A stretch of 64,000 nt of DNA from Oricola nitratireducens (GTDB lineage Bacteria; Pseudomonadota; Alphaproteobacteria; Rhizobiales; Rhizobiaceae), in the NCBI RefSeq assembly GCF_014904745.1, contig NZ_JACZCS010000039.1, positions 62,001-126,000 of the forward strand, in the 5' to 3' direction. The notes under the pieces are model-generated. The model had not been told where the DNA came from. It did no database searches and saw nothing but the letters and a program-made list of their open reading frames with translations. Of the stretch, positions 48,241 to 58,458 are shown piece by piece. The position numbers and the translations under genes are program-made. How positions within the stretch are numbered: position 1 is the stretch's first letter; every line of letters starts with the position of its first letter.

Positions 48241-49515
48241 TTAGAGATACTGTTCGAGACGCTTTCCGGCTTTCAGGAAATTCATCGGATTGACGGCCTT
48301 GTTGTCTTCGCGCACCTCGTAATGAAGGTGAGGCCCCGTCGAACGCCCGGTGCTGCCCGACAATCCGATCCTGGCACCGGCGGCGACCTTCTGGCCCTTC
48401 TTCACGAGGATACGGCTCAGATGCGCATAGCGCGTGGTCAGGCCGCTGACATGGCGAATCTCGATCATGTTGCCATAGCCGCCGTTGCGGCCGGCCCTGA
48501 TGACCGTACCCGCGGCGGTGGCGTGAATTGGCGTTCCACTCACGACGGAAAAGTCGATGCCGGCGTGAAATGCGGATCTGCCGATGATCGGATCACGGCG
48601 GTTGCCGAACCCGCTGGTAATTCTGTGTCCGGGCGCCGGATTGGCGATCGGGAAGGCGCGGATCTTGCCTCGCACGGTGTCGAGGGCGTCGAGTTCGCGA
48701 TTGAGATTGTCGAGTTCGGTATCGAAGGCCTCGGCGTTGGCGCCGGGCCTGGCCGGAATGAACGGGCCGCCGGTGCCGGTGCTCTCGACTTCCGGCGCCT
48801 TGAGCGGCAATCCGGCGCTGTGCGCGTCGGCGACGATCTGCCGACGCATCGAGCGGGCCGATGACGCGAGCGCGCTGATCTGGTCGATCTGGTTTTTCTC
48901 CAGATGGTTGAGGGCGGTTCCGAGCCGCGATAGCGCCAGGACGGGCTCGGTTTCGTCGTGCTTCGGGCTATCGGGCGGTTTCACGGCCGCCTGTTGGAGG
49001 CCTGCTTCCACCGGCTCCTGCAGCCGGAACAGGGTTCGCTTGGATGCGGCGGAGGTGTCGCCGATTTCGGGAACCGGGACGCTGGCGGGATCGAGCCGGT
49101 CCGTTTCCGGCGTCAGACCGCTGTTGGCGGCTTCCTTCAGGAGCGGGGCGAGACGGCCGGAGCGCTTGGCCAGAACCGACTGCCGGGTCAACAGCTCGGC
49201 GACTTTCGATTCCATGATCTGCTGGTCGAGAAGGCGGTACGAGGTGATCCGGTCGACCTGCGAGCGCAGTGCGGCGATCCGGTCCTCGTAGGCGTATTGC
49301 ATGCGCGCCTGGCGGGCTATGGCGGCATTCAGGATGTCGTCGCGCAGCATGAGATAGCTGGTCGCAAGCAGATAGCCGACGGCGGCGGCCGCCAAGAGGG
49401 AGGCGGCAAGCGCGACCACCCAGGGCCGGACCGTGAAATGGCTGATGCGATCGCCCTGCGCGATGATGATCGTATGGGGCTCTTTGCGTTTTCCGAAAAC
49501 CGCTGTGCTACTCAA
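48241..49515 (-). CDS. Membrane-anchored M23 family metallopeptidase
   Basis: 424 residues. Start at TTG 49515 (GGTGG upstream), giving LSSTAVFGKRKEPHTIIIA, then one membrane helix (WVVALAASLLAAAAVGYLL). A periplasmic coiled-coil region (about 60-270) with MQYAYEDRIAALRSQVDRI precedes the LytM domain: HAGIDFSVVSGTPIHATAAGTV with the zinc His and Asp, and the second zinc motif HLHYEV. All catalytic zinc ligands are intact, so it probably cuts peptidoglycan peptides or regulates such enzymes. The frame is open to 49818, but that part overlaps the next gene. Confidence 0.9.
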   Translation of the reverse strand: MSSTAVFGKRKEPHTIIIAQGDRISHFTVRPWVVALAASLLAAAAVGYLLATSYLMLRDDILNAAIARQARMQYAYEDRIAALRSQVDRITSYRLLDQQIMESKVAELLTRQSVLAKRSGRLAPLLKEAANSGLTPETDRLDPASVPVPEIGDTSAASKRTLFRLQEPVEAGLQQAAVKPPDSPKHDETEPVLALSRLGTALNHLEKNQIDQISALASSARSMRRQIVADAHSAGLPLKAPEVESTGTGGPFIPARPGANAEAFDTELDNLNRELDALDTVRGKIRAFPIANPAPGHRITSGFGNRRDPIIGRSAFHAGIDFSVVSGTPIHATAAGTVIRAGRNGGYGNMIEIRHVSGLTTRYAHLSRILVKKGQKVAAGARIGLSGSTGRSTGPHLHYEVREDNKAVNPMNFLKAGKRLEQYL

Positions 49516-49606
49516 GGCAATCCACCGCTGGCGACAAGAATCTGGCGTTGCCCGATTACACTTTATTAGGGTTAACAAAGCCCTTCGACGCGCCCGGAGA
49601 TTGCGC

Positions 49607-50422
49607 TCAGCGTGACATCGATGCGGAGGAAAGCGCGCGGTAAAACAACGGCGTGAGGCCCGCGGCGGATCGCGCCCGGTCATTGAAGGGCGGCTTGACC
49701 TGGCCGTGGAAGTGTTCGCGCACGAGGACGCGAAACCTGTCGGCCGCGTTGATGCCGTCCCGTGCGCAGAAGAAGCGGAACCATTTCGCCCCGACGGCGA
49801 CATGGGTCTTTTCGTCACTGTAAATGATGTCTAGAATCGCAGCGGTCTCACCGTCGCCGGATGCGCGCAGGCTGGCGGCAAGCCCGGGCGTGACGTCGAG
49901 GCCACGCGCTTCCAGGACGAGCGGAACGATGGCGAGGCGCGCGTGCAGATCGCCGCGTGTGTCTGTTGCCGCCTGCCATAGGCCGTCATGGGCGGGAAGG
50001 TCGCCGTAATCGGACCCGAGCGAACGCAGGCGGGTGCGCAGAAGAGTGAAATGGCGCGCCTCATCGTCGGCGACCTGCATCCAGTTGTCGAAAAAGCTGA
50101 GCGGGATCTGTCTCGTGGCGAAACGCGCGACGATATCGAGTGCCAGATCGATGGCATTGAGTTCGATATGGGCCAGCGCGTGGATCAGCGCGATTCGGCC
50201 TCCGAGGCTGTTCAGCGATCGTTTCCTGAGCAGGCGCGGTGCGACGAGTTCCGGCTTTTTCGGGCGCCCGGGGCGATCGGGAACCGGCGTGTCGCCGGGG
50301 CCGCGCAGAGACAGGGTGCGTTCGCGCCACTGCGCGGCCGCCCGGTGCGTGGTCGCGACTTTGGCGTCAAGATCGGCTGATGACAGGGCTTCGACGGACG
50401 CCGCGCGCAACGTGTTTGCCAT
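49607..50422 (-). CDS. DUF455 ferritin-like protein
   Basis: 271 residues. A diiron ferritin-like helical bundle is suggested by the pairs HIELNAIDLALDIVARF, QVADDEARHFTLLRTRLRSLG, VLEARGLDVTPGL and IIYSDEKTHVAVGAKWF, each carrying Glu and E/D-x-x-H ligands. A basic linker (PDRPGRPKKPELVAPRLL) comes before the bundle. The family is widespread; its reaction is not known to me. The gene lies 24 bases after bcp in the same direction, so they probably share a transcript. Confidence 0.82.
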   Translation of the reverse strand: MANTLRAASVEALSSADLDAKVATTHRAAAQWRERTLSLRGPGDTPVPDRPGRPKKPELVAPRLLRKRSLNSLGGRIALIHALAHIELNAIDLALDIVARFATRQIPLSFFDNWMQVADDEARHFTLLRTRLRSLGSDYGDLPAHDGLWQAATDTRGDLHARLAIVPLVLEARGLDVTPGLAASLRASGDGETAAILDIIYSDEKTHVAVGAKWFRFFCARDGINAADRFRVLVREHFHGQVKPPFNDRARSAAGLTPLFYRALSSASMSR

Positions 50423-50446
50423 TGGCCGGGAACCCTTGTTTCGCGC

Positions 50447-50917
50447 CTAACTGAGCGTCTTGACGGCGTCGAGAACGGCCTCGGCGTGGCCCGAAACTTT
50501 CACCTTGCGCCAAATTTTCGCAATTTTGCCGTCTTTGCCTATCAGGAAGGTCGCGCGTTCGACGCCCATGTATTTGCGGCCATACATGCTCTTTTCGACC
50601 CAGACGCCGTAGTCCTGGAGCGTTTTCAATTCTTCGTCGGCGACGAGTGTTACCGACAAATCGTGCTTGGCCTTGAATTTATCGTGCTTGGCCGCGCTGT
50701 CGGGCGACATGCCGACGACAACGGCATCGAGCGCCTCGAAGTCGGGCTTGAGACGGGAAAAGTCAATTGCTTCCGCCGTGCAACCGCTGGTGTCGTCCTT
50801 CGGGTAGAAATAGAGGACTACGATCTTGCCGTTCATGGCAGACAAACTGAGGGTCGAACCGCCATCGGCGGGCAATGCGAAATCCGGAGCGGGCGATCCT
50901 TCGACAATCTGACTCAT
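50447..50917 (-). CDS. bcp: Thioredoxin-dependent peroxiredoxin (Bcp/PrxQ)
   Basis: 156 residues. Reduces peroxides via Cys46 in DDTSGCTAEAIDFS. The Bcp form has Ser instead of the usual Pro before the G-C, and position +5 is Ile, so the common resolving Cys is absent, a 1-Cys-like variant. VVGMSPDSAAKHDKFKAKHDL and the C-terminal RATFLIGKDGKIAKIWRKVKV are typical. ATG 50917 is preceded by CGAAGGAA. It is divergent from the AsmA-like gene. Confidence 0.94.
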   Translation of the reverse strand: MSQIVEGSPAPDFALPADGGSTLSLSAMNGKIVVLYFYPKDDTSGCTAEAIDFSRLKPDFEALDAVVVGMSPDSAAKHDKFKAKHDLSVTLVADEELKTLQDYGVWVEKSMYGRKYMGVERATFLIGKDGKIAKIWRKVKVSGHAEAVLDAVKTLS

Positions 50918-50944
50918 GGCAATTTCCTTCGGACTTTAAAGCGT

Positions 50945-50971
50945 TTGACAGGACAGTCAGCGATATATGAT
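50945..50971 (+). promoter_or_regulatory. Candidate promoter of the AsmA-like gene
   Basis: TTGACA (50945-50950), 15-base spacer, TATGAT (50966-50971), in the intergenic region between bcp and the large rightward gene. The spacing is short but both boxes are close to the sigma-70 consensus. Confidence 0.45.
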
Positions 50972-51010
50972 GCAAAATGACTCTGTCCATGCCGGTGCGC
51001 CGCAAAAAAC

Positions 51011-54000
51011 ATGCGGGTTGCGGTGCGGGGGAGGAGCGGAACGACGGTATTGAACATACAACGCATCCACAGGAAGAGGTTCGGGGCCGCGGCGAAGCGC
51101 CGGTTGCGCCGACTGCCGTCGACCGTGGCGCAGCCCTCTCCACCCGTGCATGCTCCGATGTTTTCCCGGCCGCGGCGCAAAAAGCGGCGGCGTTTCCTGC
51201 TGGCCGCGCTGTTCGTCATCGTGTTGATTCCGCTCGTCCTGACCGGACTGTTGAAGTCCGGCCTGTTCGCGCCGGTCATCGAAAACGAGGCGATCGCGTC
51301 GCTTGAGCGCGTGTTGCCCGCCAATCTCGGCGCCGACATCGGCGAAGCCAGCGTCGGCGTGAACGGAATCGGCGGCATCGGCGTCTCGCTCGACCATTTC
51401 GCGCTGACCGACAAGGAAACGGGCGAGGAAATCCTGCGTGTCAAGCGCACGCGGATCGGCGTGCGGACCCTGTCCGCCTTGCGCGGCAAGCCGCAGATCC
51501 AGAAGATTTCGCTTTCCGGTGTCGATCTGCATGTTCCGAAGCTTGGAAACGGGGAGGCTGGCCTTCCCGCGATCGCCTCGATCGAATCGGACCTTTCGGC
51601 GCTATTCGACGGGGCCAATCGTCTTTTCGACCGGACGACAATCACCGGAAACGGTGTGGATATCGAAATCAAAGACATGAAACTGTCCGGTCCGGGCGGG
51701 CCCGAAGGCGGCGTTCTCGTCAAGGAGGCGGTGGTACTCGCCCGCAAGGGCCGGCGCGCGCTCGAGGCGGAGATCGTGGTTTCGGGCCAAACGGTGAAAG
51801 TCGCGGGGATGCTGCGCCGGGACGATGCCAATTCCCTGTCCGTCTCGCTGAAGGCCGAAGACGTGCCGCTGCCGATCGGCCGCATCCGGACGATTCTTTC
51901 GGCGGTCGAGGAAGATCATCTTCCCGACGCGCATCGGGAGCCGGTTCTTGTCCGCATCGGCATTTCCGCACGACGGAGGCCCGGAGATGTCCCCGACGAA
52001 TTGAAATTCAATATCGAACCGACAGATCTTTCGCTCAAACTCGACAAAACGGACTTCATCCCGCTTTCCGGCCGCTTCAATTTCGTCTGGGAGCCGAAAG
52101 GGCGGGTGCTTTCCCTGAACGAGTCGCGGGTCATCTTCGGACGGCAGTCGGCCGTCCTTTCCGGCGGCTTGCGCGACGCGCCGACCGGTACGGCGGATAC
52201 GCCGGGGCGGAACTACCAGTTCGAACTGATTGCGAACGAAGGCGTCAGTAATCCGCTCGATTCGCCGGAGCGGCCGGTCAAGTTTGCTGCACGCGCGCAA
52301 GGGATCTGGTCGCAGCAAAAGAGCCAGGGGGAGTTCTCTCGCATCGAGCTCGAATCCGAGGCGGGCAAGGCCGAAGGCGCGGGAACGCTCGACTTCGGAA
52401 CCGATGTGCCGACCGCGGTGTTCGCGATTTCGGTCGAAAACTTCGCACTGGCCGGCGTGAAACAGTTCTGGCCGGCGTCGGTCGCGCGCGGGGCGCGACG
52501 CTGGGTTCTCTCCAATCTCGCGGGCGGACGGGTCAGCGAGGGCCGGTTCCTGATAGCGGAACCGTTGCGACGGCGCATTCCGGGATCGGAAAAGCCGTTG
52601 CAGGGCGACACAGAGGTCTCGCTCAAGGTCGAGGGAGTGCGCTTCGACGTGACCGGGGAAATTCCGCCGGTGCGCGACGCCAATGGCCAGGTCGACTTCA
52701 AGGACGGCGAGACCGTCATCAGTCTCGACAGCGGAACCGCCTATCTGCCGAGCGGGCGTACGGCGGCGGCCTCGGATGGCAAGCTGGTCATTCATCCCGA
52801 GGACGTTTCGGGGCTCATCTACGCCGATCTCGATGTGAAGGTCGCCGGGAAGGCCGATGCGCTCGGCGAACTGATCTCCTTCCGGCCGATCGACGCGCGT
52901 CGATTCCGTGACTATGAGCCGGAGGAACTGTCGGGCGACGTCGATGCGCGGGTGAAGATGCGCTTCGTGCTCAATCAGCGCGACGACACGCCGGCACCCG
53001 ACTGGCATGTCGCACTCGATGTGAGGAATGCAGCCGTGTCGACGCCGTTCGAGGGGCGGATGCTTTCGGATCTGACCGGGCGGATCGCGATCGACCGTCA
53101 GCATGCCGACATCGACGTGAGTGGCAGGATAGACGGCCTGCCGGCCGATATCGCCATGGTCCAGCCCTTTGGCGACGTGCCGTACAAGGCCTCGCGCGAC
53201 ATCGTGTTGAAGCTGGCCGACAAGGACCGCGAAAAGATTGCGCCGGGGCTCGAGGGGCTCGTTTCGGGCACCACGCCGGTCAAGGTATCGACGCAGAACG
53301 GGGATGGCGCGATGGCGATAAGCGCCGACTTGTCAGCGGCGGAACTGGCGCTGCCATGGATCGGCTGGGCAAAGGGCAGCGGCATCGCCGCCAAGACCGT
53401 CTTCGACCTGGTGCTTGCCGACAAGGAAACCAGGATCAGCAATTTCAAGCTCGAAGGCGGCTCGTTTTCGGCCGCCGGCGATATCATCGTGTCGAAAGCG
53501 GGACTGCAGCGCGCCCGGTTTGGCAAGGTCAGACTGAACGAATCCGACGATATCTCGGTGTCGATCGACCGCAAGGGCAAGGGATTCGCGATCTCGGTGA
53601 CCGGTCAATCCTTCGATGCGCGCGCACTCATTCGCCATGTGCGCAAAGAGATGTCCTCCGGCGGCGAGGGCGGGGGCGTGCCCGTCGACCTGGACGTGAA
53701 GGTTGCCAAGGTGACCGGCTTTGGCGACGAGTCGCTGAAAAACCTGGTCCTGCACATGCGCCACGACGGCACGAACGTCACGGAATTGACGGCGACGGCG
53801 ATGTCGGCGGCTGGATTTCCGGTCACATTCCGTCTTGAAGGGGCGGGCGCGCAACGGACTGTGCACCTGGAAGCACTCGACGGCGGCGAAGTCCTTCGCT
53901 TTCTGGATATCTACGGCCAGGTACGTGGCGGCGTTCTCAACCTGTCGCTCGCCGGCAGCGGCGAGAACCGGCTGACGGGCAAGGTCGATCTCAGCGATTT

Positions 54001-54448
54001 CCGCATTTTCAACGAACCGCGGTTGAATGCGCTTGTGTCGACGAAGGCCGCCAATTCGGCCAGCCTGAAAGAGGCGATCAAGCGCGATATCGATACGAGC
54101 GAGGTGAAGTTCGACCGGGCGTCGGCGATACTCGATTTTGGGCCGTCGGCGCTGCGCGTCACCAACGCCGTCTTCCGCGGCCCGCTCGTCGGCGCGACGT
54201 TCCAGGGCACGGTCTATGACAAGAACAACCGCATGCGCCTGTCGGGCACGTTCATGCCGGCCTATGCGGTCAACAGCCTGCTTGCGGACATCCCGGTTAT
54301 CGGACTGGTGCTCGGCAACGGGCGTGATCGCGGCCTGATCGGCGTGACCTTCCTGCTCGAAGGCGATCCCAAAAAGCCCGACATCACGGTCAATCCGCTG
54401 TCGGCGATCGCACCCGGCGTCTTCCGTTCGATCTTCGAATTCCGGTGA
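51011..54448 (+). CDS. Large AsmA/DUF3971-like envelope protein
   Basis: Up to 1145 residues. An N-terminal basic stretch is followed by one membrane helix (FLLAALFVIVLIPLVLTGLL at about 62-81) and then a very long periplasmic beta-rich body with the DUF3971 layout, ending in an AsmA_2-like C-terminus (GTFMPAYAVNSLLADIPVIGLVLG and the last residues around VFRSIFEFR). Such AsmA-like proteins are thought to form groove-shaped bridges for lipid transport or help envelope biogenesis. The exact start is unsure: ATG 51011 has no ribosome site, a TTG at 51050 follows GGAGGAG at about 13 bases, and ATG 51158 starts just before the basic block. Confidence 0.88.
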   Translation: MRVAVRGRSGTTVLNIQRIHRKRFGAAAKRRLRRLPSTVAQPSPPVHAPMFSRPRRKKRRRFLLAALFVIVLIPLVLTGLLKSGLFAPVIENEAIASLERVLPANLGADIGEASVGVNGIGGIGVSLDHFALTDKETGEEILRVKRTRIGVRTLSALRGKPQIQKISLSGVDLHVPKLGNGEAGLPAIASIESDLSALFDGANRLFDRTTITGNGVDIEIKDMKLSGPGGPEGGVLVKEAVVLARKGRRALEAEIVVSGQTVKVAGMLRRDDANSLSVSLKAEDVPLPIGRIRTILSAVEEDHLPDAHREPVLVRIGISARRRPGDVPDELKFNIEPTDLSLKLDKTDFIPLSGRFNFVWEPKGRVLSLNESRVIFGRQSAVLSGGLRDAPTGTADTPGRNYQFELIANEGVSNPLDSPERPVKFAARAQGIWSQQKSQGEFSRIELESEAGKAEGAGTLDFGTDVPTAVFAISVENFALAGVKQFWPASVARGARRWVLSNLAGGRVSEGRFLIAEPLRRRIPGSEKPLQGDTEVSLKVEGVRFDVTGEIPPVRDANGQVDFKDGETVISLDSGTAYLPSGRTAAASDGKLVIHPEDVSGLIYADLDVKVAGKADALGELISFRPIDARRFRDYEPEELSGDVDARVKMRFVLNQRDDTPAPDWHVALDVRNAAVSTPFEGRMLSDLTGRIAIDRQHADIDVSGRIDGLPADIAMVQPFGDVPYKASRDIVLKLADKDREKIAPGLEGLVSGTTPVKVSTQNGDGAMAISADLSAAELALPWIGWAKGSGIAAKTVFDLVLADKETRISNFKLEGGSFSAAGDIIVSKAGLQRARFGKVRLNESDDISVSIDRKGKGFAISVTGQSFDARALIRHVRKEMSSGGEGGGVPVDLDVKVAKVTGFGDESLKNLVLHMRHDGTNVTELTATAMSAAGFPVTFRLEGAGAQRTVHLEALDGGEVLRFLDIYGQVRGGVLNLSLAGSGENRLTGKVDLSDFRIFNEPRLNALVSTKAANSASLKEAIKRDIDTSEVKFDRASAILDFGPSALRVTNAVFRGPLVGATFQGTVYDKNNRMRLSGTFMPAYAVNSLLADIPVIGLVLGNGRDRGLIGVTFLLEGDPKKPDITVNPLSAIAPGVFRSIFEFR

Positions 54449-54451
54449 CGG

Positions 54452-54474
54452 CCGGCCGGTGTCAGACCGGCCGG
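54452..54474. terminator. Hairpin between the AsmA-like gene and tyrS
   Basis: CCGGCCGGT (54452-54460) and ACCGGCCGG (54466-54474) with loop GTCAG. It contains the tyrS stop codon. No T run on either strand, so efficiency is doubtful. Confidence 0.45.
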
Positions 54475-55712
54475 ACGAGGGCGTGTTTCTTCTTGCCGAG
54501 CGACAGCTTGATGACGCCGTCGCGCAGGTTCGACGGATCGAGCGTCATGCGGTCGTCGGTCACCTGTTCGTCGTTCACGCGGACCGCGCCGCCCTTCACA
54601 TGGCGGCGCATTTCGCCGTTGGAGGCGGCAAGGCCGGCGGAGACGAAGAGCGACAGCACGCCCATGCCCGCAGCGAATTCGGAGGCCGGAACCTCGATCG
54701 TCGGCAGAGTTTCGGCGAGCGCGCCTTCCTCGAAGGTCTTGCGGGCGGTTTCGGCGGCCTGTTCCGCCGCTTCGCGACCATGCAGAAGCGCCGTCGCCTC
54801 GTTGGCGAGAACCTTCTTGGCCTCGTTGATCTCGGAGCCTTCGAGCTTTTCCAGCCTGCGGATCTCGTCCATCGGCAGGATCGTGAACAGCTTCAGGAAC
54901 CGGATGACGTCGGCATCCTCGGTGTTGCGCCAATACTGCCAGAAATCCCACGGGCTGAATTGTTCGGCATTGAGCCAGACCGCGCCCTGCGCCGTCTTGC
55001 CCATCTTGGCGCCGGACGCCGTCGTCAGCAGCGGCGTCGTCAGCGCGTAGAGCTGGTGCGTGCCCATGCGGCGGCCGAGATCGACGCCATTGACGATGTT
55101 GCCCCATTGGTCGGAGCCGCCCATCTGCAGGTTGACGCCATGGCGCCGCGCCAGTTCGACATAGTCGTAGGACTGGCAGACCATGTAGTTGAACTCGATG
55201 AAGCTCATTTCCTGTTCGCGTTCGAGGCGCAGCTTGACGGAGTCCATCGTCAGCATGCGGTTGACCGAGAAGTGGCGGCCGACCTCGCGCAGCATTTCGA
55301 TATAGCCGAGCTTGAGGAGCCAATCGGCGTTGTCGACCATCATGGCGTCATTGGCGCCGTCGCCGAATTTCAACACCTTGGAAAAGACGCCCTTGATCGA
55401 TGTCTTGTTGGCCTCGATCTCCTCGATCGTGCGCATGGCGCGCGTCTCGTCCTTGCCGGACGGATCGCCGACCATCGTGGTGCCGCCGCCCATCAGGGTG
55501 ACCGGCTTGTTGCCGGTCTGCTGCAGCCAGTACAGCATCATCATCGTCAGGTAGTTGCCGATATGCAGCGACCGCGCCGTGCAGTCATATCCGACATAGG
55601 CGATCACTTCGTTCCTGGCGGCGAGTGCGTCGAGACCTTCGAAATCGGAGCACTGGTGGATGAAACCGCGTTCGTCGAGAACGTTGAGAAAATCGGACTT
55701 GTAACCGGACAT
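54462..55712 (-). CDS. tyrS: Tyrosine--tRNA ligase
   Basis: 416 residues from ATG 55712. It charges tRNA-Tyr. Class I features: [18 protein letters not shown] with HIGN at 50-53, [30 protein letters not shown], and the KMSKS-like loop KMGKT. The C-terminal S4 domain ([13 protein letters not shown]) is present. A longer open frame to 57050 is an artefact of the opposite strand's anmK gene. It converges with the AsmA-like gene. Confidence 0.96.
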   Translation of the reverse strand: MSGYKSDFLNVLDERGFIHQCSDFEGLDALAARNEVIAYVGYDCTARSLHIGNYLTMMMLYWLQQTGNKPVTLMGGGTTMVGDPSGKDETRAMRTIEEIEANKTSIKGVFSKVLKFGDGANDAMMVDNADWLLKLGYIEMLREVGRHFSVNRMLTMDSVKLRLEREQEMSFIEFNYMVCQSYDYVELARRHGVNLQMGGSDQWGNIVNGVDLGRRMGTHQLYALTTPLLTTASGAKMGKTAQGAVWLNAEQFSPWDFWQYWRNTEDADVIRFLKLFTILPMDEIRRLEKLEGSEINEAKKVLANEATALLHGREAAEQAAETARKTFEEGALAETLPTIEVPASEFAAGMGVLSLFVSAGLAASNGEMRRHVKGGAVRVNDEQVTDDRMTLDPSNLRDGVIKLSLGKKKHALVRPV

Positions 55713-55808
55713 GATGCTTGCCTGCGTGCTTGGGAGAAAGCGGCCGTGGTAATCGGCGCGGCGCGGCTTTAACACTAAACGACGAAGAGGGACAAGGAGA
55801 AGCCGGGA

Positions 55809-56930
55809 ATGCGGGCGATCGGGCTGATGAGCGGCACCTCCATGGACGGAATCGATGTCGCGCTGGTCGAGACCGACGGCATCCGCGCCGACAGCCGCGG
55901 GCCGTGGCTCGAAGTGCCCTACGATCCCGCCTTCCGGCGCAAGATCGAGGCGGGTCTGGGGGAGGCGCAGGCGATTTCGCGGCGCGACGACAGGCCCGGT
56001 ACTTTGGCGGAACTCGAGCGCGACCTGACACTTCGCCATGGCGACGCGGTGCGGCGGTTTCTGGGCGCGCACGGCATTTCCCGCGAGAGCATCGACCTGA
56101 TCGGATTTCATGGCCAGACCGTGCTGCACAGGCCCGAAAAGGCGCTGACGGTACAGATCGGCGACGGCGCTCTCCTGGCGCGCGAGACCGGCATTCCGGT
56201 CGTCTTCGACATGCGCGCCAATGACATGGTCCATGGCGGGCAGGGCGCGCCGCTGGTGCCGGCCTATCACGCGGCGCTGGCAACGGACCTGCCGGCGGCG
56301 CTGGAGCCGGGCTTCGATCCGGTCGCCTTCGTCAATATCGGCGGGATATCCAACGTGACCTTCGTGGCGGCAGGCCGCCCGCCGATCGCCTTTGACAGTG
56401 GCCCCGGCAACGCGCTGATCGACCAGTGGGTCGAGATAACCGCCGGCATTCCCTATGACGACGGCGGGCGGATCGCCGGGGAGGGAACGGCAGACATGGC
56501 GGTGGTCTCGCGCTACCTGGCCAATCCGTTCTTCGCCAAGGACGGGCCGAAATCGCTCGACCGCGGCGATTTCACGCTCGAATTCATGGACGGCATGGAC
56601 CTGTCCGACGGTGCGGCGACGCTTTCTGCCTTGACGGCGGCGGCCATCGCCAAGTCGGCGGAGAAGATAGCTGCGTCGCCCGGCCTCTGGATCATATCGG
56701 GTGGCGGCGCCCGCAATGACGCGATCATGGACGCGATCCGCCGGGCTGTCGGCGACCAGGGCAAGGTTGTTACCGCCGGCGAGGCAGGCTTCAACGCGGA
56801 CATGATGGAGGCGGAAGCGTGGGCCTATCTGGCCGTGCGGGCGATGAAAGGTCTGCCGCTTACCTTTCCGACGACAACGGGATGCGACAAGGCCGTCAGC
56901 GGAGGCGTTCTGGCGCTGCCTGCGGACTAG
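55809..56930 (+). CDS. anmK: Anhydro-N-acetylmuramic acid kinase
   Basis: 373 residues from ATG 55809 (AAGGAGA upstream). Recycles anhydro-MurNAc from cell wall to MurNAc-6-phosphate. It begins with [19 protein letters not shown], has [15 protein letters not shown], the catalytic-region [24 protein letters not shown] and [14 protein letters not shown] for ATP. It is divergent from tyrS (96 bases apart) and ends 4 bases into the convergent paiB-like gene. Confidence 0.96.
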   Translation: MRAIGLMSGTSMDGIDVALVETDGIRADSRGPWLEVPYDPAFRRKIEAGLGEAQAISRRDDRPGTLAELERDLTLRHGDAVRRFLGAHGISRESIDLIGFHGQTVLHRPEKALTVQIGDGALLARETGIPVVFDMRANDMVHGGQGAPLVPAYHAALATDLPAALEPGFDPVAFVNIGGISNVTFVAAGRPPIAFDSGPGNALIDQWVEITAGIPYDDGGRIAGEGTADMAVVSRYLANPFFAKDGPKSLDRGDFTLEFMDGMDLSDGAATLSALTAAAIAKSAEKIAASPGLWIISGGGARNDAIMDAIRRAVGDQGKVVTAGEAGFNADMMEAEAWAYLAVRAMKGLPLTFPTTTGCDKAVSGGVLALPAD

Positions 56931-57571
56931 GTTTCGCCGAGGTCGCCATAGGCGCGCACGAGCGCTTCCATGCTGGCGTTCCCTTCCGCGCCATAGCCGG
57001 TGGCGACGCCCGCGCGGTCGGCGGCGGGGCGGTTCTGGCTGACCTTCCACTTGCCATCCAGTTCGGCGATTTCGATGCGCAATCCCACGATGCCGCGGAT
57101 TTGCGCTCGCACGAATTCGTCCGGCGCGTCATCCACCTTCCATGTGTCGTCGCGGCCCGCTTCGTGCCGGTCGGTCAATTCGCCGATCTGGGAGCGCAGC
57201 CAGTCCGTATCCTCAACGATCGTCGCCCGGCCACGCGCCTGCACGATGACATAGTTCCAGGTCGGCACGACCTTGCCGGTCTGTTTCTTGGTCTCGTACC
57301 AGGATGGCGTCACATAGGCCTGCGGGCCCTGGAACACGACGAGCACGGGACTGTCCGGCCGCCGTTGCATGACCCGCCATGCGGGGTTTGCCCTGGACAG
57401 ATGCCCGCGCAGCACAGCCGTCTCTCCGTCCGGCGAATCCAGCAGGAAGGGCAGCGGATTGGCCAGCGGGCCGTCGTCGCCGTTGCATATCAGCAGGCCG
57501 AGGGGATGCGCGCGGATCAGCGCATGCATGACCCCGGCGCGGGTCTCGCGGAAGTGCGGCGGCTGATACAT
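56927..57571 (-). CDS. PaiB-like FMN-binding transcription-regulator-type protein
   Basis: 214 residues. Matches the PaiB/FMN-binding negative regulator family: [32 protein letters not shown], the split-barrel core [30 protein letters not shown], and [17 protein letters not shown]. Despite the name there is no DNA-binding motif; these proteins bind FMN or heme-like ligands. The substrate is unknown. It lies 19 bases after the alpha/beta hydrolase stop in the same direction. Confidence 0.9.
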   Translation of the reverse strand: MYQPPHFRETRAGVMHALIRAHPLGLLICNGDDGPLANPLPFLLDSPDGETAVLRGHLSRANPAWRVMQRRPDSPVLVVFQGPQAYVTPSWYETKKQTGKVVPTWNYVIVQARGRATIVEDTDWLRSQIGELTDRHEAGRDDTWKVDDAPDEFVRAQIRGIVGLRIEIAELDGKWKVSQNRPAADRAGVATGYGAEGNASMEALVRAYGDLGET

Positions 57572-57590
57572 GCGCGGAGGCCTCTCGCGC

Positions 57591-58265
57591 CTACCGGATC
57601 CGTTTGACCGTCTCGGGAACGAGCTCGCCGCGCAGACGCGCGTCGAGATAGTCGGAGCACTCGGCCATCAGGGTTTCCATGTGGTCCGTGAAGAAGTGAT
57701 TGGCGCCCTCGAGCGTCTTTTGCGTGATCAGGATGCCTTTTTGCGTGTGCAGTTTGTCGACAAGGCCCTGGACGTCTTTCGGCGGCGCGACCTTGTCTTC
57801 GGAACCGTGGATGATCAGTCCGGAGGAGGGGCAGGGCGCCAGGAAGGAGAAGTCGTAGGTGTTGGGCTGCGGCGCGATCGAGATGAAGCCCTCGATTTCC
57901 GGGCGGCGCATCAGGAGCTGCATGCCGATCCAGGCGCCGAAGGAATAGCCGGCGATCCAGCATGACTTGGAATCGGGATGCAGCGACTGCACCCAGTCGA
58001 GCGCTGCGGCGGCATCGGACAACTCGCCGGCGCCATGGTCGAATTCGCCCTGGCTGCGGCCGATGCTGCGGAAATTGAACCGCAGGGTCGTAAAGCCGCG
58101 TTTCTGGAACATGTAAAACAGGTTGTAGACGATCTGGTTGTTCATCGTGCCGCCGAACTGCGGATGGGGATGAAGAACCATCGCGATCGGCGCGTTCTTC
58201 TCCGTCGAGGGCTGGTAGCGGCCCTCGAGCCGGCCAGCGGGGCCGGTAAAAATCACCTCAGGCAT
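57591..58265 (-). CDS. Alpha/beta hydrolase (dienelactone-hydrolase-like)
   Basis: 224 residues. Core motifs: APIAMVLHPHPQFGGTMNN as first strand and oxyanion, TTLRFNFRSIGRSQGEFDHG, the nucleophile elbow AGYSFGAWIGMQLL (Ser in G-Y-S-F-G), and DHM in the C-terminal part (NHFFTDHMETL) that carries the catalytic His. The family is common but its substrate is unknown. It is divergent from the cysteine desulfurase; 193 bases lie between. Confidence 0.85.
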   Translation of the reverse strand: MPEVIFTGPAGRLEGRYQPSTEKNAPIAMVLHPHPQFGGTMNNQIVYNLFYMFQKRGFTTLRFNFRSIGRSQGEFDHGAGELSDAAAALDWVQSLHPDSKSCWIAGYSFGAWIGMQLLMRRPEIEGFISIAPQPNTYDFSFLAPCPSSGLIIHGSEDKVAPPKDVQGLVDKLHTQKGILITQKTLEGANHFFTDHMETLMAECSDYLDARLRGELVPETVKRIR

Positions 58266-58327
58266 GTGTGCTCCGTAGTAGCGTGAGCCGCGCAGCCCGG
58301 ACGCGAGCGGCGCGCATTTCGGGTCGG

Positions 58328-58375
58328 TTGACGGTGGAGAACGGCATCACTATGACAATGTTGAATGGTTCAAAA
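58328..58375 (+). promoter_or_regulatory. Candidate promoter with ICE-like box before the cysteine desulfurase
   Basis: TTGACG (58328-58333), 17-base spacer, TATGAC (58351-58356). At 58359-58375 lies TGTTGAA-TGG-TTCAAAA, a near match to the Irr (ICE) consensus TTTAGAA-N3-TTCTAAA with a perfect TTGAA-N3-TTCAA core. Its position at the expected start of transcription suits a repressor site. Confidence 0.45.
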
Positions 58376-58458
58376 CTCGTTGCGACTTGTATCGCAAGGC
58401 CGCTGTCTTAAGGCGTTTGGACCCGAGAATTCAAGGAAATTGATCGTCTTTTTGGATC

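Noticed and set aside
49516-49818. Upstream extension of the M23 peptidase
   Set aside because: Overlaps the end of the DUF455 gene and crosses an AT-rich intergenic region; conserved sequence begins near 49500.
54462-57050. 862-codon open frame containing tyrS
   Set aside because: Only the last 417 codons are tyrS; the upstream part is antisense to anmK and has no conserved sequence. The real start is ATG 55712.
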